From a virus: DNA of 36,301 nt. Positions 1 through 7,815 of the stretch are shown piece by piece (position 1 is the stretch's first letter; the number at the start of each line of letters is the position of its first letter). The stretch spans positions 1-36,301 of the IMG/VR virus record IMGVR_UViG_3300037231_000155; one strand, 5' to 3'. Under the pieces are notes generated by a model. The model was not told where the DNA came from. It did not search any database and worked only from the letters and a program-made list of their open reading frames with translations. The position numbers and the translations under genes were made by a program.

Positions 1-45
1 TCTTAGAGCGTTTAAACAAAAACTGTAGGCATGCGGAGCGAGGAT

Positions 46-127
46 TTTTGAGTTTTGACGAGGCTTTGGCGAAGGAGCAGGTTTGAATAACCCTGTGACT
101 GAGCCGAAACGACGCCAAAACTCAAAA
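46..127. repeat. Large imperfect palindrome
   Basis: TTTTGAGTTTTGACG at 46-60 is matched in inverted orientation by 113-127, with one mismatch in 15. The interior contains a further weak dyad around 79-94 (CAGGTTT / AACCCTG). The whole segment could form a cruciform or a long RNA hairpin just downstream of the late operon. It resembles a dispersed miniature element more than a simple terminator, since no clear T-tract follows in the late-gene direction. Confidence 0.5.
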
Positions 128-148
128 GTAACACGCAACCCGTAGCCA

Positions 149-186
149 GAATGGGTCAAAGTAGCGCCTGGAATGGGTCATTTTAG
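149..186. repeat. Direct repeats of GAATGGGTCA, 22 bp apart
   Basis: GAATGGGTCA occurs at 149-158 and 171-180, each followed by a short stretch ending in TAG. An inverted partial copy (CGACCCA) lies at 197-203. A 22-bp period is about two helical turns, as expected for tandem transposase or regulator binding sites at the end of a mobile element. The motif also resembles ends of IS21-family elements. Which of these applies is inference. Confidence 0.4.
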
Positions 187-248
187 TAACCGAAAACGAC
201 CCACGGACGGTAGCGCGGGCGGCTCGCGTAACCGCCGCGCGGCCTTCG

Positions 249-530
249 TCAAGCCTTCGCCGTAACCGCGGTTGCGTTCGCTGGCGCCGGCGCGGCGGCT
301 GGGGGAGGCGTAACCAGGTCAATCAGATCGAGAATGGTGTTTTTCCCGATGCAGGTTGGGCACAGGTCCGTTTCGGTGACTGGTTCCGTGCCAGCGATGG
401 CATTCACGATGTTTTGGCCTCGAGGCTTGGGGGCGCCTTTAAAAACACCGAACGTGCGAATCCAGCCTGGCTCGTTTGTGGCATTGATCGCCGGACAGCC
501 GGCACATTTTTGGGCGGTTATATCACTCAT
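249..530 (-). CDS. Small putative zinc-binding phage protein
   Basis: A 93-residue protein that I do not recognise. It carries two CxxC pairs, C9/C12 and C57/C60, which together could bind one zinc ion. The C-terminal tail is rich in Ala and Pro and looks unstructured. It starts four bases after the preceding late gene ends, so it should be co-transcribed and is the last gene of the leftward late operon. Last genes of tail operons often encode adsorption or fibre-assembly proteins, but no specific function can be assigned from the sequence. Confidence 0.7.
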   Translation of the reverse strand: MSDITAQKCAGCPAINATNEPGWIRTFGVFKGAPKPRGQNIVNAIAGTEPVTETDLCPTCIGKNTILDLIDLVTPPPAAAPAPANATAVTAKA

Positions 531-534
531 AATT

Positions 535-999
535 TTATTGTGTTGATTCGTTGATTTGATCGAAGGAATAAAGTTGATTCAAGGTCTCTTTGCGTTTTCC
601 GCAGCCACAATCTTTGCCGAAGATTTTGCGATGCCATTCTTTGAACTTGTCGCCACCAATGGGGCCAATTAATCGTTCAACCATGTCGCCTAATCCGGCA
701 TCAGACGGCTTGCGGCCTGCACCGACCAATAAACGCAGCACCATCGGCCATTGATCATAGGGAATTGCCTTAGCTTTGATTACAGCGTCGTCATGTCCGC
801 GCACCGTGATATTGACGGCTGGCCGCGTGATCTTTTCGTCGGTCAGATAAACCAGCTCGTTCGGACAGCGCGAAATGATCGGCTGAGCCATGCGATCCTC
901 TACGGTCAAAGTATCGCCAGCCAAGTTCCCCAGCGGAATGAGATCGTGCCAGATATGGTCACACCCAGCGGCCATAATTGATGCAATTGAAATCTTCAT
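535..999 (-). CDS. Late-operon protein with CGCG-KR C-terminal motif
   Basis: A protein of 154 residues when started at the ATG at 999. That start overlaps the stop of the fibre gene as ATGA, the usual coupling in this operon; a longer frame upstream would be a read through the neighbouring gene. The centre has a soluble mixed alpha/beta look. The C-terminus carries Cys-Gly-Cys-Gly-Lys-Arg-Lys followed by a conserved-looking Leu-Asn, a pattern I have seen at the end of small phage-encoded proteins of unknown role. Function unknown; the position suggests a tail-tip or fibre accessory protein. Confidence 0.7.
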   Translation of the reverse strand: MKISIASIMAAGCDHIWHDLIPLGNLAGDTLTVEDRMAQPIISRCPNELVYLTDEKITRPAVNITVRGHDDAVIKAKAIPYDQWPMVLRLLVGAGRKPSDAGLGDMVERLIGPIGGDKFKEWHRKIFGKDCGCGKRKETLNQLYSFDQINESTQ

Positions 1000-3152
1000 G
1001 GGTAAATGACCGGAAATGTTGCGCCCGGCAGAGAAAGAGTGACACCGGTTCCAGTTGCCCATCCAAGAGTTACACTCACCGTGTGGGTTCCCGCGCTGAT
1101 GCCAGCTCTTGGGACTTGAACTGCTACATCAAAAGTAGCAATTGATGAGAGGCTCGTATAATCAACGTGTGATGCGGCGGTCGTGCATGCAAACGAATCG
1201 CTTATGACGGATACCGCTCCAGAATCAACAGTCAACGTATCTATGATACAGGACTGCCCTGCGCCAATAGAAGAGCCACACGAAGGCGAGCCGGTTACAA
1301 AAAAAGTCAGGTTTTGAACCTGCGCCGCATTCATCGTCAATTTTATATTCTGCTGATAAACGGGCGTGCTTCCACAGTTGGTTGATATTATTCCGCCATC
1401 CAAGCTGAGCGTGATTATCGGGTAAAGTGGATATGTAAGCGTTCCAATTGTAACACCATTCCGGGCAATCGAGATCGTCGCCGTGATCAATCCGCTAGTT
1501 GGGTCAGCGGTGCCTGATATTGTAGCCGACGTGGTTGCCAGAGCTGACAAAGTCACCACGACAGGGGTTCCAGGCGAAGTGATTCCGCCTGATGCCTCGA
1601 GCGTGACAGTAACGTTGTCCCATTCCACATCACTCAGATTCAAAATCTGAAAATCAAAATTCCAATTGGTCCCAGAGATCAACCCGATTCCGCACCCCGC
1701 CGGGTCCGGACGAAGCATCCCAATCGTGAAAGGCTGCCAGATTAGTTGCATGGTTGGGTTTTTGGATTGATTCACCCAGTTTAAAATTGGCGCATCGCAA
1801 TTTGTGCCCCCACCATACTGGGTGCCATACCATCCTCTTGACGTTACAAATGCTGTCCCGATAAAACCCGCCACGTTTGTGAACCAGCCGGTATCCGTGC
1901 AGGCCAGCGCAGCCTCAGCGAGCGCGCCAGTGTTGTATAAGGTTGAGTTGCTTCCGAACGATGGCGGACCAGCCGGAACGCCCCAATTACCTCCAACATA
2001 ACCAGAACCTCCAGTTTCCGTCCATGCCCCCTGTAAACTTGGACAGAAAAGAGGGGTGAAATCAGGTGAACCTGTGGATGATAAAATAAATGACACTCCC
2101 GGATTTGTTCCGCATTGAGCACAAGCAGAGTTTATCGGCGGTCCGCCAACATATCCCGGGCAGCACTCTCCACCGGCAGCAAAAAAACTTCCGCCATTCG
2201 TCGCCCAATCCCATATCCCATCGGCACCGTCGGTGGTATCCGACATGAGGCCACTATCGCAATTGGTGCAAACGCAGGTCCAATCCGCGCCCGTCCCGGG
2301 CGTAACAACACTATTTGTATCAGTGACAGAGAACAATCCTGTTTCCGGCATGTCCGGGTAGGTGAAATTAAGCTCAGTCAACAAGATAAAATCACTGGTC
2401 GTGTAGCTGCTCGCTGGGTTCCACATCGTCGGCAGTGCTGGCAAATTGAAAATAATGCCGCTCCAACTTAAATATCCAGTGCCGCCAGAATTATTAAAAC
2501 TTGGATTGTATTGCTGATAAAAATACCCACCGCAATACCTTATTTTCCAGTTACCCGGATCGAGAGGAAACGAACCAAACGAATAGATCGCATCGCTGGT
2601 CACATCCGATATTGTAATTGTTCCCAGGCAAATCTCATTAATCCAGTCCGGCCCGCAACTGTTGCAGCCGCCAAGTGTGAATGGTAGATATGTCCCCCAC
2701 GTCAGATAAACATTCCCGGTATCACCGGAAGCCAGGCCGTCAATTTGAATGGAATAAACCGTGCCAGCCGTGGCAGCAAAGGCAACGCTTGCAAAGTTGC
2801 TCGCGGCGTATCCTTCGCCACTGCCCTGATCCAGCAAAAGCGTTACGCGCGTAAGCGATCCAACCGCCGATCCGGTGAATGCCTGGATCGCGCTCTTGAA
2901 GTTGGTTCGATTCGCCCCGGTCAAATCGCGTGTGGAAAAAAAGTAATCCCCATCAGTCGGGCATGTCCACGAATACCAGATGGTGGCGAATGGGCCAATG
3001 ATGGCGCGCGCAACCGGATAGACCGGAAAGAGGCTGTAATTATAATGCCCCGGCTCACCGCTCTGGTGAGTCGCGCCGGCATTCGAGCCCGTGATTGAAC
3101 CAGACGCGCCGCTGATGACGGAAGCCGCTGAGAAATTGTCATTGGCTGGCAT
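996..3152 (-). CDS. Large Cys-rich tail fibre or receptor-binding protein with a Verrucomicrobia-type domain
   Basis: A 718-residue, Gly/Ser/Thr-rich beta protein without a signal peptide. Residues about 1-155 match a domain I know from secreted Verrucomicrobiota proteins: an NDNF start, GASGS.TGSN.GAT..GEP, a WYSWT strand, AFTGS.V..LT, and a final TAGT.Y.I..DG. The middle (about 160-440) is rich in Cys and Trp, suggesting several disulfide- or metal-stabilised modules. The C-terminal third is repetitive beta structure, possibly Ig-like. It is the largest gene after the tape measure, in the adsorption region, so host recognition is the likely role. The link to adsorption is by position and composition. 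Confidence 0.65.
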   Translation of the reverse strand: MPANDNFSAASVISGASGSITGSNAGATHQSGEPGHYNYSLFPVYPVARAIIGPFATIWYSWTCPTDGDYFFSTRDLTGANRTNFKSAIQAFTGSAVGSLTRVTLLLDQGSGEGYAASNFASVAFAATAGTVYSIQIDGLASGDTGNVYLTWGTYLPFTLGGCNSCGPDWINEICLGTITISDVTSDAIYSFGSFPLDPGNWKIRYCGGYFYQQYNPSFNNSGGTGYLSWSGIIFNLPALPTMWNPASSYTTSDFILLTELNFTYPDMPETGLFSVTDTNSVVTPGTGADWTCVCTNCDSGLMSDTTDGADGIWDWATNGGSFFAAGGECCPGYVGGPPINSACAQCGTNPGVSFILSSTGSPDFTPLFCPSLQGAWTETGGSGYVGGNWGVPAGPPSFGSNSTLYNTGALAEAALACTDTGWFTNVAGFIGTAFVTSRGWYGTQYGGGTNCDAPILNWVNQSKNPTMQLIWQPFTIGMLRPDPAGCGIGLISGTNWNFDFQILNLSDVEWDNVTVTLEASGGITSPGTPVVVTLSALATTSATISGTADPTSGLITATISIARNGVTIGTLTYPLYPIITLSLDGGIISTNCGSTPVYQQNIKLTMNAAQVQNLTFFVTGSPSCGSSIGAGQSCIIDTLTVDSGAVSVISDSFACTTAASHVDYTSLSSIATFDVAVQVPRAGISAGTHTVSVTLGWATGTGVTLSLPGATFPVIYP

Positions 3153-3154
3153 GA

Positions 3155-4108
3155 TTAAAAAGTTCCAGTGCTATTGACGTAAATGGCCGTTCCACCGCCG
3201 CTACCGCATGTATTTGCCTGAATCAATCCCGCCGCAATCGGCCACCAATAAACGGTGCCGGAAGTCGGCACCGGGATTTGAGGAATCTGGTTTCCGGTTG
3301 GACTTGCTGGCGTGCTTAATCCGTTGATTAGCATGTAAGTTCCCGGCAACACTGTGATGCCAGAAAGCGTGAATTGCGCCGCCACTCCCACTACGTCGCC
3401 ATTGGAATACGCCGTGCCGCCAGTGGTATCATACATGGTCAATTGACCACCCCCGCCGCCCCCACCCGCCGTCAGATCATTCCGCACAAGCTGCCGGATG
3501 TGTGCCCAATACGTCGCCGAATCCGTTGATGTATCCACCCAGCCGATCGGAATGTGATTTGCGTCCGGCGTGGGAAACGCCGTCCAACCGAGCGTTACGG
3601 GATCGCCGCCATTGCCGCTCACCGTCATGCCAGGGTAGCCGAAATTGATCACCGGCGCGGTGGGAACCGTGGCATCAATCCAGAAATAAATCTGCGTCTG
3701 ACCCGAATCCAGGGCGTATTCGTACCCGCTGAAATCAGTTCCGGATTCCGAAGGAAACATTTGCGCGTCCGGACCGCCAGGCACATAGTTTGTTGTGCCG
3801 GGCGCGGCAGCATCAACGCCGTCCGTCCCGGTCACTGCCACGCCCTGGTAAAAGCCACCGTGGATCCTGAATTTCAACCAGTCACTCGTGATGGCCGGCG
3901 TCGCCCGCGACGAGCTGGGGAATGAATAAATTTTGAACGGATAAAAAAGGTCTGATGAATCATCGAGCGCGAGATCGCGCGCGCCGGATGATGCCAGCGC
4001 GCGGCTGTCCAGATTCTCCTTGCGCGTGAAGTCCGCTCCCGTCGCCACACTGTTAACCGTGTTCCATTGGCGATTGAGGCTCTGCCCGGATTTAAGCGGT
4101 GGCAACAT
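3155..4108 (-). CDS. Putative tail-tip or baseplate structural protein
   Basis: A 317-residue protein if it starts at the ATG at 4108, directly after the upstream stop. The frame stays open to 4153, but that part is an out-of-frame read of the neighbour, so I prefer the short form. Residues about 60-180 look like a beta-sandwich, followed by a glycine run (GGGGGGG, about 218-224) that separates a second beta-rich C-terminal module of about 90 residues. This linker layout is typical of multi-domain virion fibres. I recognise no family. Confidence 0.6.
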   Translation of the reverse strand: MLPPLKSGQSLNRQWNTVNSVATGADFTRKENLDSRALASSGARDLALDDSSDLFYPFKIYSFPSSSRATPAITSDWLKFRIHGGFYQGVAVTGTDGVDAAAPGTTNYVPGGPDAQMFPSESGTDFSGYEYALDSGQTQIYFWIDATVPTAPVINFGYPGMTVSGNGGDPVTLGWTAFPTPDANHIPIGWVDTSTDSATYWAHIRQLVRNDLTAGGGGGGGQLTMYDTTGGTAYSNGDVVGVAAQFTLSGITVLPGTYMLINGLSTPASPTGNQIPQIPVPTSGTVYWWPIAAGLIQANTCGSGGGTAIYVNSTGTF

Positions 4109-4109
4109 A

Positions 4110-4889
4110 TCACGTTGGGTAGAGATCGGTATCCCAATAGCCATCCTGACCACCCAGCCAGGTCAGAGTCATCTTCCACATCGAGCCATTCACGCCGGCC
4201 GGTTCAAAACCATCCGCCAGGCGAATCCAATTGATCGTGGAATCATAGCTTGGCGTGACCGGACCGGTTGGCGTCTCAGTGATGCCCCCCACATTTATCG
4301 TCGGCAGCGTGTAGGTATAATAAACCCAGACGTATCTAAAACCGGCCTGGTAATAAGTCTCTTCACCCCGCTGAAGCTTGGCGGCCAGCGATTGCCCCAG
4401 TGTCGCGCTCGCCGCGATCGTCGCATCTCCGGAGGCGGCGCGACCCGCGAGCTGATCCAGGGCATTCTGCCGGGCAAAGGACGTGCTCGCGTGCATGGAG
4501 GCATAAGCGAGAGCAATATCCATCGGCAAAAGGAAACTGCCACTGTTCGCAAAAAAAGCATTACGCTCAATCTTTGGGTAAAGTTCCTGTGGCTGCAAAC
4601 TCACTTCGCCGGTTGGCAGCGGCTGGTCCGCGCCGGTGCCGCCCGCCTCCCAGTCAATCGTCAGTTTCCCAATGGTCCCGCGCGAAGTTTCAGTCGTGCA
4701 TTGATTAACCACCCAGCCGGCGCGGGAACCCGTGCCATAAGTGCCGCGCGCCAACATGCTCTCGGCGCAGAGCGATTGCGGACCGTTGTAAATATCCGTC
4801 GCCTTGACCCGGTCGCCATAAACCAGCGTCGGCGAATTATTTGCCAAAACCAGAGCATTGGTTGGACCTTTCCAGACGAGGAGAGACAT
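4110..4889 (-). CDS. Late structural protein, unknown family
   Basis: A 259-residue soluble protein with no recognisable motif, signal or membrane segment. It contains alternating beta-rich and alanine-rich helical stretches; residues about 120-170 form the helical part. It lies between the tape-measure-proximal small genes and the two large fibre-like genes, separated from its neighbours by only a few bases. In siphovirus-type tails this position usually holds distal tail or tail-tip proteins, which is the best guess here. Confidence 0.6.
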   Translation of the reverse strand: MSLLVWKGPTNALVLANNSPTLVYGDRVKATDIYNGPQSLCAESMLARGTYGTGSRAGWVVNQCTTETSRGTIGKLTIDWEAGGTGADQPLPTGEVSLQPQELYPKIERNAFFANSGSFLLPMDIALAYASMHASTSFARQNALDQLAGRAASGDATIAASATLGQSLAAKLQRGEETYYQAGFRYVWVYYTYTLPTINVGGITETPTGPVTPSYDSTINWIRLADGFEPAGVNGSMWKMTLTWLGGQDGYWDTDLYPT

Positions 4890-4892
4890 AAA

Positions 4893-5186
4893 TTATTTCT
4901 GTGCGGGACCTTTATTCGGAGGTTCGGCAAATTTCGGATTCACCGCCTCAAAGAGCGCGATCAATTCCGGCAACTGAATAACCGCATGATGCGGCCCGCG
5001 ATGATATTGCAATCCCCCCGGGCCGAGCTTGAATTGGCAGATCACGCCAGGAAACGGCATGTGAACCACATGGCTCAAAGTTCCCTGCGGTTCAAAATGC
5101 GTGCCTGGCGCCGTCGTGCCGGCTTTCAAGCCGGTAATCAGCGTCGTTTGCAAAAAATGTTTTTCCAGACCTTTGGGAATTTCCAT
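4893..5186 (-). CDS. Small late-operon protein
   Basis: A 97-residue protein. I chose the ATG at 5186 because a GAGG ribosome-binding sequence sits about seven bases upstream and because it lies just after the stop of the previous gene; a TTG at 5201 would overlap that gene. It has a proline- and histidine-rich centre (GPGG..YHRGPHH) and a polar C-terminus. I recognise no family. Its place after the tape measure suggests a tail-tip assembly factor. Confidence 0.6.
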   Translation of the reverse strand: MEIPKGLEKHFLQTTLITGLKAGTTAPGTHFEPQGTLSHVVHMPFPGVICQFKLGPGGLQYHRGPHHAVIQLPELIALFEAVNPKFAEPPNKGPAQK

Positions 5187-5188
5187 AA

Positions 5189-5434
5189 TCAATCCTCGCA
5201 ATTCTCATCATCACGATGGGCCTTCATTCTGGCCGTCTCCTCTTCTAAGAGTATCCATTCTTTAATATGGCCATAGCGCGCGAACCAGTTGCCGCGACCG
5301 ATGTGAATATTGACCGTTCCATGATTTTCAGTTGGCTCATGCCTTGTTACAAAAATTTGCACCGTGTCGAAATGCTCGATCAGCGTGCTGCAAGCTTTGC
5401 GCAGCAATATCAGATCAGGTTTATCATCGCTCAT
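5189..5434 (-). CDS. Small late-operon protein downstream of the tape measure
   Basis: An 81-residue acidic protein starting at the ATG at 5434, which overlaps the tape-measure stop as ATGA; the longer open frame to 5500 lies inside the tape-measure gene. The mid-section (HIGRGNWFARYGHIKEW) looks like a compact beta-hairpin followed by a helix, and the C-terminus is a charged helix. No known family. It is probably translationally coupled to the tape measure. Confidence 0.6.
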   Translation of the reverse strand: MSDDKPDLILLRKACSTLIEHFDTVQIFVTRHEPTENHGTVNIHIGRGNWFARYGHIKEWILLEEETARMKAHRDDENCED

Positions 5435-6921
5435 ATGGCGTTCTGGTTTGTCCCGCCGGCGCCCGATAACAGGTTCACCGTCGTTTCCATCAGCCCGCAC
5501 ATTTTTTGGACGCCATCCGCCGTGCGCCGGGCATATTCCGTGGCGGGATTCGATGCGCCGCCACTGACAAACCCCATCTTTTCAAACGCCGTAAAATCCG
5601 GTTTGTAAGTATATTTTTCCGTGGATAAATCGCCGCCGCCCGGCGTCGTGTCCGCCGATTTCGCCAGCGCCGGCACTTTGGCCATCAGTCCCGTCCAAAA
5701 GTTTTTCAATTTATCCTGCTCAGCGCCGCCACTGTTCGCCAGTGAAGTCTTGATCACCTGGTTCAGCTCCTTTGCACCCAGGCCAAAGAAAGATTGCCCC
5801 ATGCCCTCGATGGCCTTGACCGCTTCCATGCCGCCGGCGTCACGTTTCTTTTCGTCATCCAAATTTTGAGAAAACGTCTCGGCTTTATATCCGCTGATCC
5901 CCAGCGCCGCGCCGATCTTCGTTTTGCCAATCGCCTCGTAAAATTTCTGGAACGCCGTATCGAGCGAAGCCGTCAACACCTGTCCGATGGATGCCAGAAT
6001 CTCCAACACCTTCGCAAAGGCCGTCACAAACGAACCCACCATCACATTGAAAATCCCGGACCAAAAGGATCCACTGCCGAGCGTGTTGATGATCATGTTG
6101 GTCAAAAACTCCACACTCGCCGCAAAGGTCAGATTCAATAGCTCACCGATCTTGCCTTCGCGAAATGCTTCTGTGATCCCCGTGAAAATTTTCCCGATGC
6201 CCTGGCCGATGGCCGTGATCCCTGACTTGAAGGATTCCAACCATTTTAATCCTGCTTCCAGCGCCGGCGCGATGCCCTCGGCGATCCCGGCGAAAAAGCC
6301 TTCCCCGATCTCTTTGATCTTGGCCATTGCGCTGCTTACGTCATTAAAGAGCGGAGCGATCCGCTGCCAGTTTTGCGCCTCTTCGGCCGCATCAGCCATC
6401 GCGGCTCCAAAATCTTTGGTGCTATGCGAGAGCTGGATGATATTACCCGCGTTCATCCGGCCAAAAATCCCGGAGGCTGCATTAGCCGCATCCGAGGTTC
6501 CCAGCTTGCCCAACGCGGTGATGATCGAATTGATTTGCTGGGGCGCATTCTGCTTTTTCAGCTCCTGGATGGATAATCCCATCTTGCGGAAAATATCCGG
6601 CGTGCTCTCACCCATCTCATTCACGCCGCCCAGGGATTTTTCCATGTTGAAAAGCGTCCCTGAGACATCATCACCGCTTAACCCAGCCGCCTTGAAACCC
6701 TGCTCAAGCTGATAAATATCCGACACGGCGGCGCCAGTCCGGCGGTGCAGATTTTCCAATGCCGCACCTTTGCCAATCGAATCCATTATCCCATCCGTGA
6801 TCGCGCCAAAGCTGACAAAAGTGCCGATCAATCCCATGACTACATTGGAAGCCTTCCCGATCGCGCCAATGAACTGGCTCGTCGCCATTCCCAGGCTGAA
6901 TTGTAAAACGCCACTATTCAT
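5431..6921 (-). CDS. Tail tape measure protein
   Basis: A 496-residue protein that sets tail length and is threaded through the tail tube. Evidence: hydrophobic, Gly/Ala-rich helical segments (about 25-50 and 215-330), long amphipathic helices, few cysteines, and a position directly after the tail-chaperone frameshift pair. Residues 50-150 have the GAALENL...G.S..DIYQLEQGFKAAGLS pattern common to tape-measure N-terminal regions. Using the usual rule of about 0.15 nm per residue, the tail would be roughly 75 nm, which is short. I see no lysozyme or peptidase module. Confidence 0.85.
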   Translation of the reverse strand: MNSGVLQFSLGMATSQFIGAIGKASNVVMGLIGTFVSFGAITDGIMDSIGKGAALENLHRRTGAAVSDIYQLEQGFKAAGLSGDDVSGTLFNMEKSLGGVNEMGESTPDIFRKMGLSIQELKKQNAPQQINSIITALGKLGTSDAANAASGIFGRMNAGNIIQLSHSTKDFGAAMADAAEEAQNWQRIAPLFNDVSSAMAKIKEIGEGFFAGIAEGIAPALEAGLKWLESFKSGITAIGQGIGKIFTGITEAFREGKIGELLNLTFAASVEFLTNMIINTLGSGSFWSGIFNVMVGSFVTAFAKVLEILASIGQVLTASLDTAFQKFYEAIGKTKIGAALGISGYKAETFSQNLDDEKKRDAGGMEAVKAIEGMGQSFFGLGAKELNQVIKTSLANSGGAEQDKLKNFWTGLMAKVPALAKSADTTPGGGDLSTEKYTYKPDFTAFEKMGFVSGGASNPATEYARRTADGVQKMCGLMETTVNLLSGAGGTNQNAI

Positions 6922-6931
6922 TTAAATAATT

Positions 6932-6948
6932 GGTCCGGCTCAGCCGGT
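6932..6948. repeat. Palindromic repeat GGTCCGGCTCAGCCGGT, copy 1
   Basis: Contains the 13-bp palindrome CCGGCT-C-AGCCGG. An identical 17-bp copy lies at 13410-13426. This one abuts the stop of the frameshifted chaperone extension and precedes the tape-measure start, so it falls in the intergenic part of the mRNA. An 11-bp partial match occurs near the end of the small gene at 27189. It looks like a dispersed host-type repeat. Confidence 0.6.
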
Positions 6949-7178
6949 CATTTTGATTTGCGAGTCTGGCTGGCTTCCTGGAAGATGTATCCCTCTCCAT
7001 CAATCTCCATCTCGACCATCCCGTTATTGAGCCGCGAAAAGGCGACCAGCGCATGTGCGCGGATCAAGGGATATTTCATGGCCTCATGTTCGCTCATGTG
7101 AAATTTTTCCATCAAGGTTGCGACTATTTCGAGCCACCAGCCAAGTCCGTCCTGGCCGGTGGCTGAGTAAAAACCATT
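6948..7178 (-). CDS. Tail assembly chaperone C-terminal part made by -1 frameshift (gpGT-like T domain)
   Basis: This frame lies -1 relative to the end of the upstream chaperone gene and has no start codon of its own. It is open from just after a TGA at 7179-7181 to a TGA at 6948. It encodes YSATGQDGLGWWLE..., then a helical segment (EKFHMSEHEAMKYP) and an amphipathic C-terminus: 73 residues if ribosomes slip at 7168-7174. The joined product would be about 282 residues. This matches the G/GT arrangement of many long-tailed phages, where the T part recruits tail tube to the tape measure. It is too short and startless to be called by simple ORF searches. Confidence 0.7.
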   Translation of the reverse strand, partial: NGFYSATGQDGLGWWLEIVATLMEKFHMSEHEAMKYPLIRAHALVAFSRLNNGMVEMEIDGEGYIFQEASQTRKSK

Positions 7179-7795
7179 TCATCGCTTCCCTCCTGTGGCA
7201 CCGGTGAAACACTCAAGGCCGTGGAAAAACTTTCCATGTAATGCTCGCCACATGCCCGCTCCAGATCCGCGAGGATATTGGGATGCAATTTCCCGATCAC
7301 CTTTTGCGCCGCCCGCGTAAAATGACCGCGCCCATTATCCAGCAAGTCCTGGCATTTTTCCGGATCCGTCACAAAGGCAAAAACCGTCTCGATCGCCGCA
7401 TTCGCTTCCGGAGCGACCTTTTTCAATATCTCCGCCTGAATGGTTTTGAGCAACTTGGCGCATTCTTTTTCCCGCGCCTTCTCATTGGGATTTTCAGCGG
7501 CCGCCGTCAATTCCGCGGCATGTGACCGATAGATTTTCAGGATGTCCAGGATCGGCGAATCAATCCGCTTCAAGATCGCCACCTGCCAGCCTGTGACGGG
7601 CTGGAAGGTGAAACCGTGAAGCTTGCGCGGCTCGCCCGCGAAAGCCGCGCGCGACGCGCCTGGGAGGGGTTCCCCGCGCGCCGCCGTGGCCTCCGCGATC
7701 TTCCGTTGCATCGCCGCGACCTCGCGCGCGTAGCCCGGATAAGGAAGTTCCTTGGGATCGTCCGCGGGATCCTGCTTGGTATTTTGTGCATTCAT
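7124..7795 (-). CDS. Tail assembly chaperone (gpG-like)
   Basis: A 223-residue, mostly helical, charged protein between the tail tube and the tape measure, the position of gpG in lambda-like tails. The N-terminal 60 residues are Ala/Arg/Pro-rich; the core (65-190) is alpha-helical with no membrane segment. Its last 14 codons overlap a -1 frame that encodes the T extension, and a slippery GGTTTTT sits at codons 208-209. The protein would bind the tape measure before tail polymerisation. I assign it by position and by the frameshift, since this family is poorly conserved in sequence. Confidence 0.7.
   Translation of the reverse strand: MNAQNTKQDPADDPKELPYPGYAREVAAMQRKIAEATAARGEPLPGASRAAFAGEPRKLHGFTFQPVTGWQVAILKRIDSPILDILKIYRSHAAELTAAAENPNEKAREKECAKLLKTIQAEILKKVAPEANAAIETVFAFVTDPEKCQDLLDNGRGHFTRAAQKVIGKLHPNILADLERACGEHYMESFSTALSVSPVPQEGSDEMVFTQPPARTDLAGGSK
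7168..7194 (-). promoter_or_regulatory. Candidate -1 frameshift signal
   Basis: On the minus strand, AGGAGG at 7194-7189 lies about 14 bases upstream of GGTTTTTAC (slip codons GTT TTT at 7174-7169). An internal Shine-Dalgarno-like sequence upstream of a slippery run stimulates -1 shifting in dnaX. Zero-frame translation ends at 7124; -1 translation continues to 6948. The P-site re-pairing GTT to GGT is imperfect, so the exact slip codon is uncertain, but TTT re-pairs perfectly. Confidence 0.5.
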
Positions 7796-7815
7796 AATTG
7801 GGACCGCTCAGCGGC

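Larger units (their letters stand above)
1..248. other. Non-coding left flank, possible phage end or host junction
   Basis: No convincing gene is present on either strand; short open frames here are low-complexity and arginine-rich. The stretch lies just past the last late gene. It holds a large imperfect palindrome (46-127) and spaced TGGGTCA motifs (149-186), both listed separately. By position it could be the terminal region of the phage or the junction with host DNA. I cannot see a 5-bp target duplication because the other end lies outside the window. Confidence 0.4.

Noticed and set aside
4020-5276. Plus-strand frame of 418 codons
   Set aside because: It is the antisense shadow of four consecutive late genes, with Arg/His-rich composition and no motif.
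7160-7181. Independent gene starting at the ATG near 7181 with a strong AGGAGG upstream
   Set aside because: That frame ends after about 32 codons with no protein-like sequence; the AGGAGG is better explained as a stimulator of the -1 frameshift.
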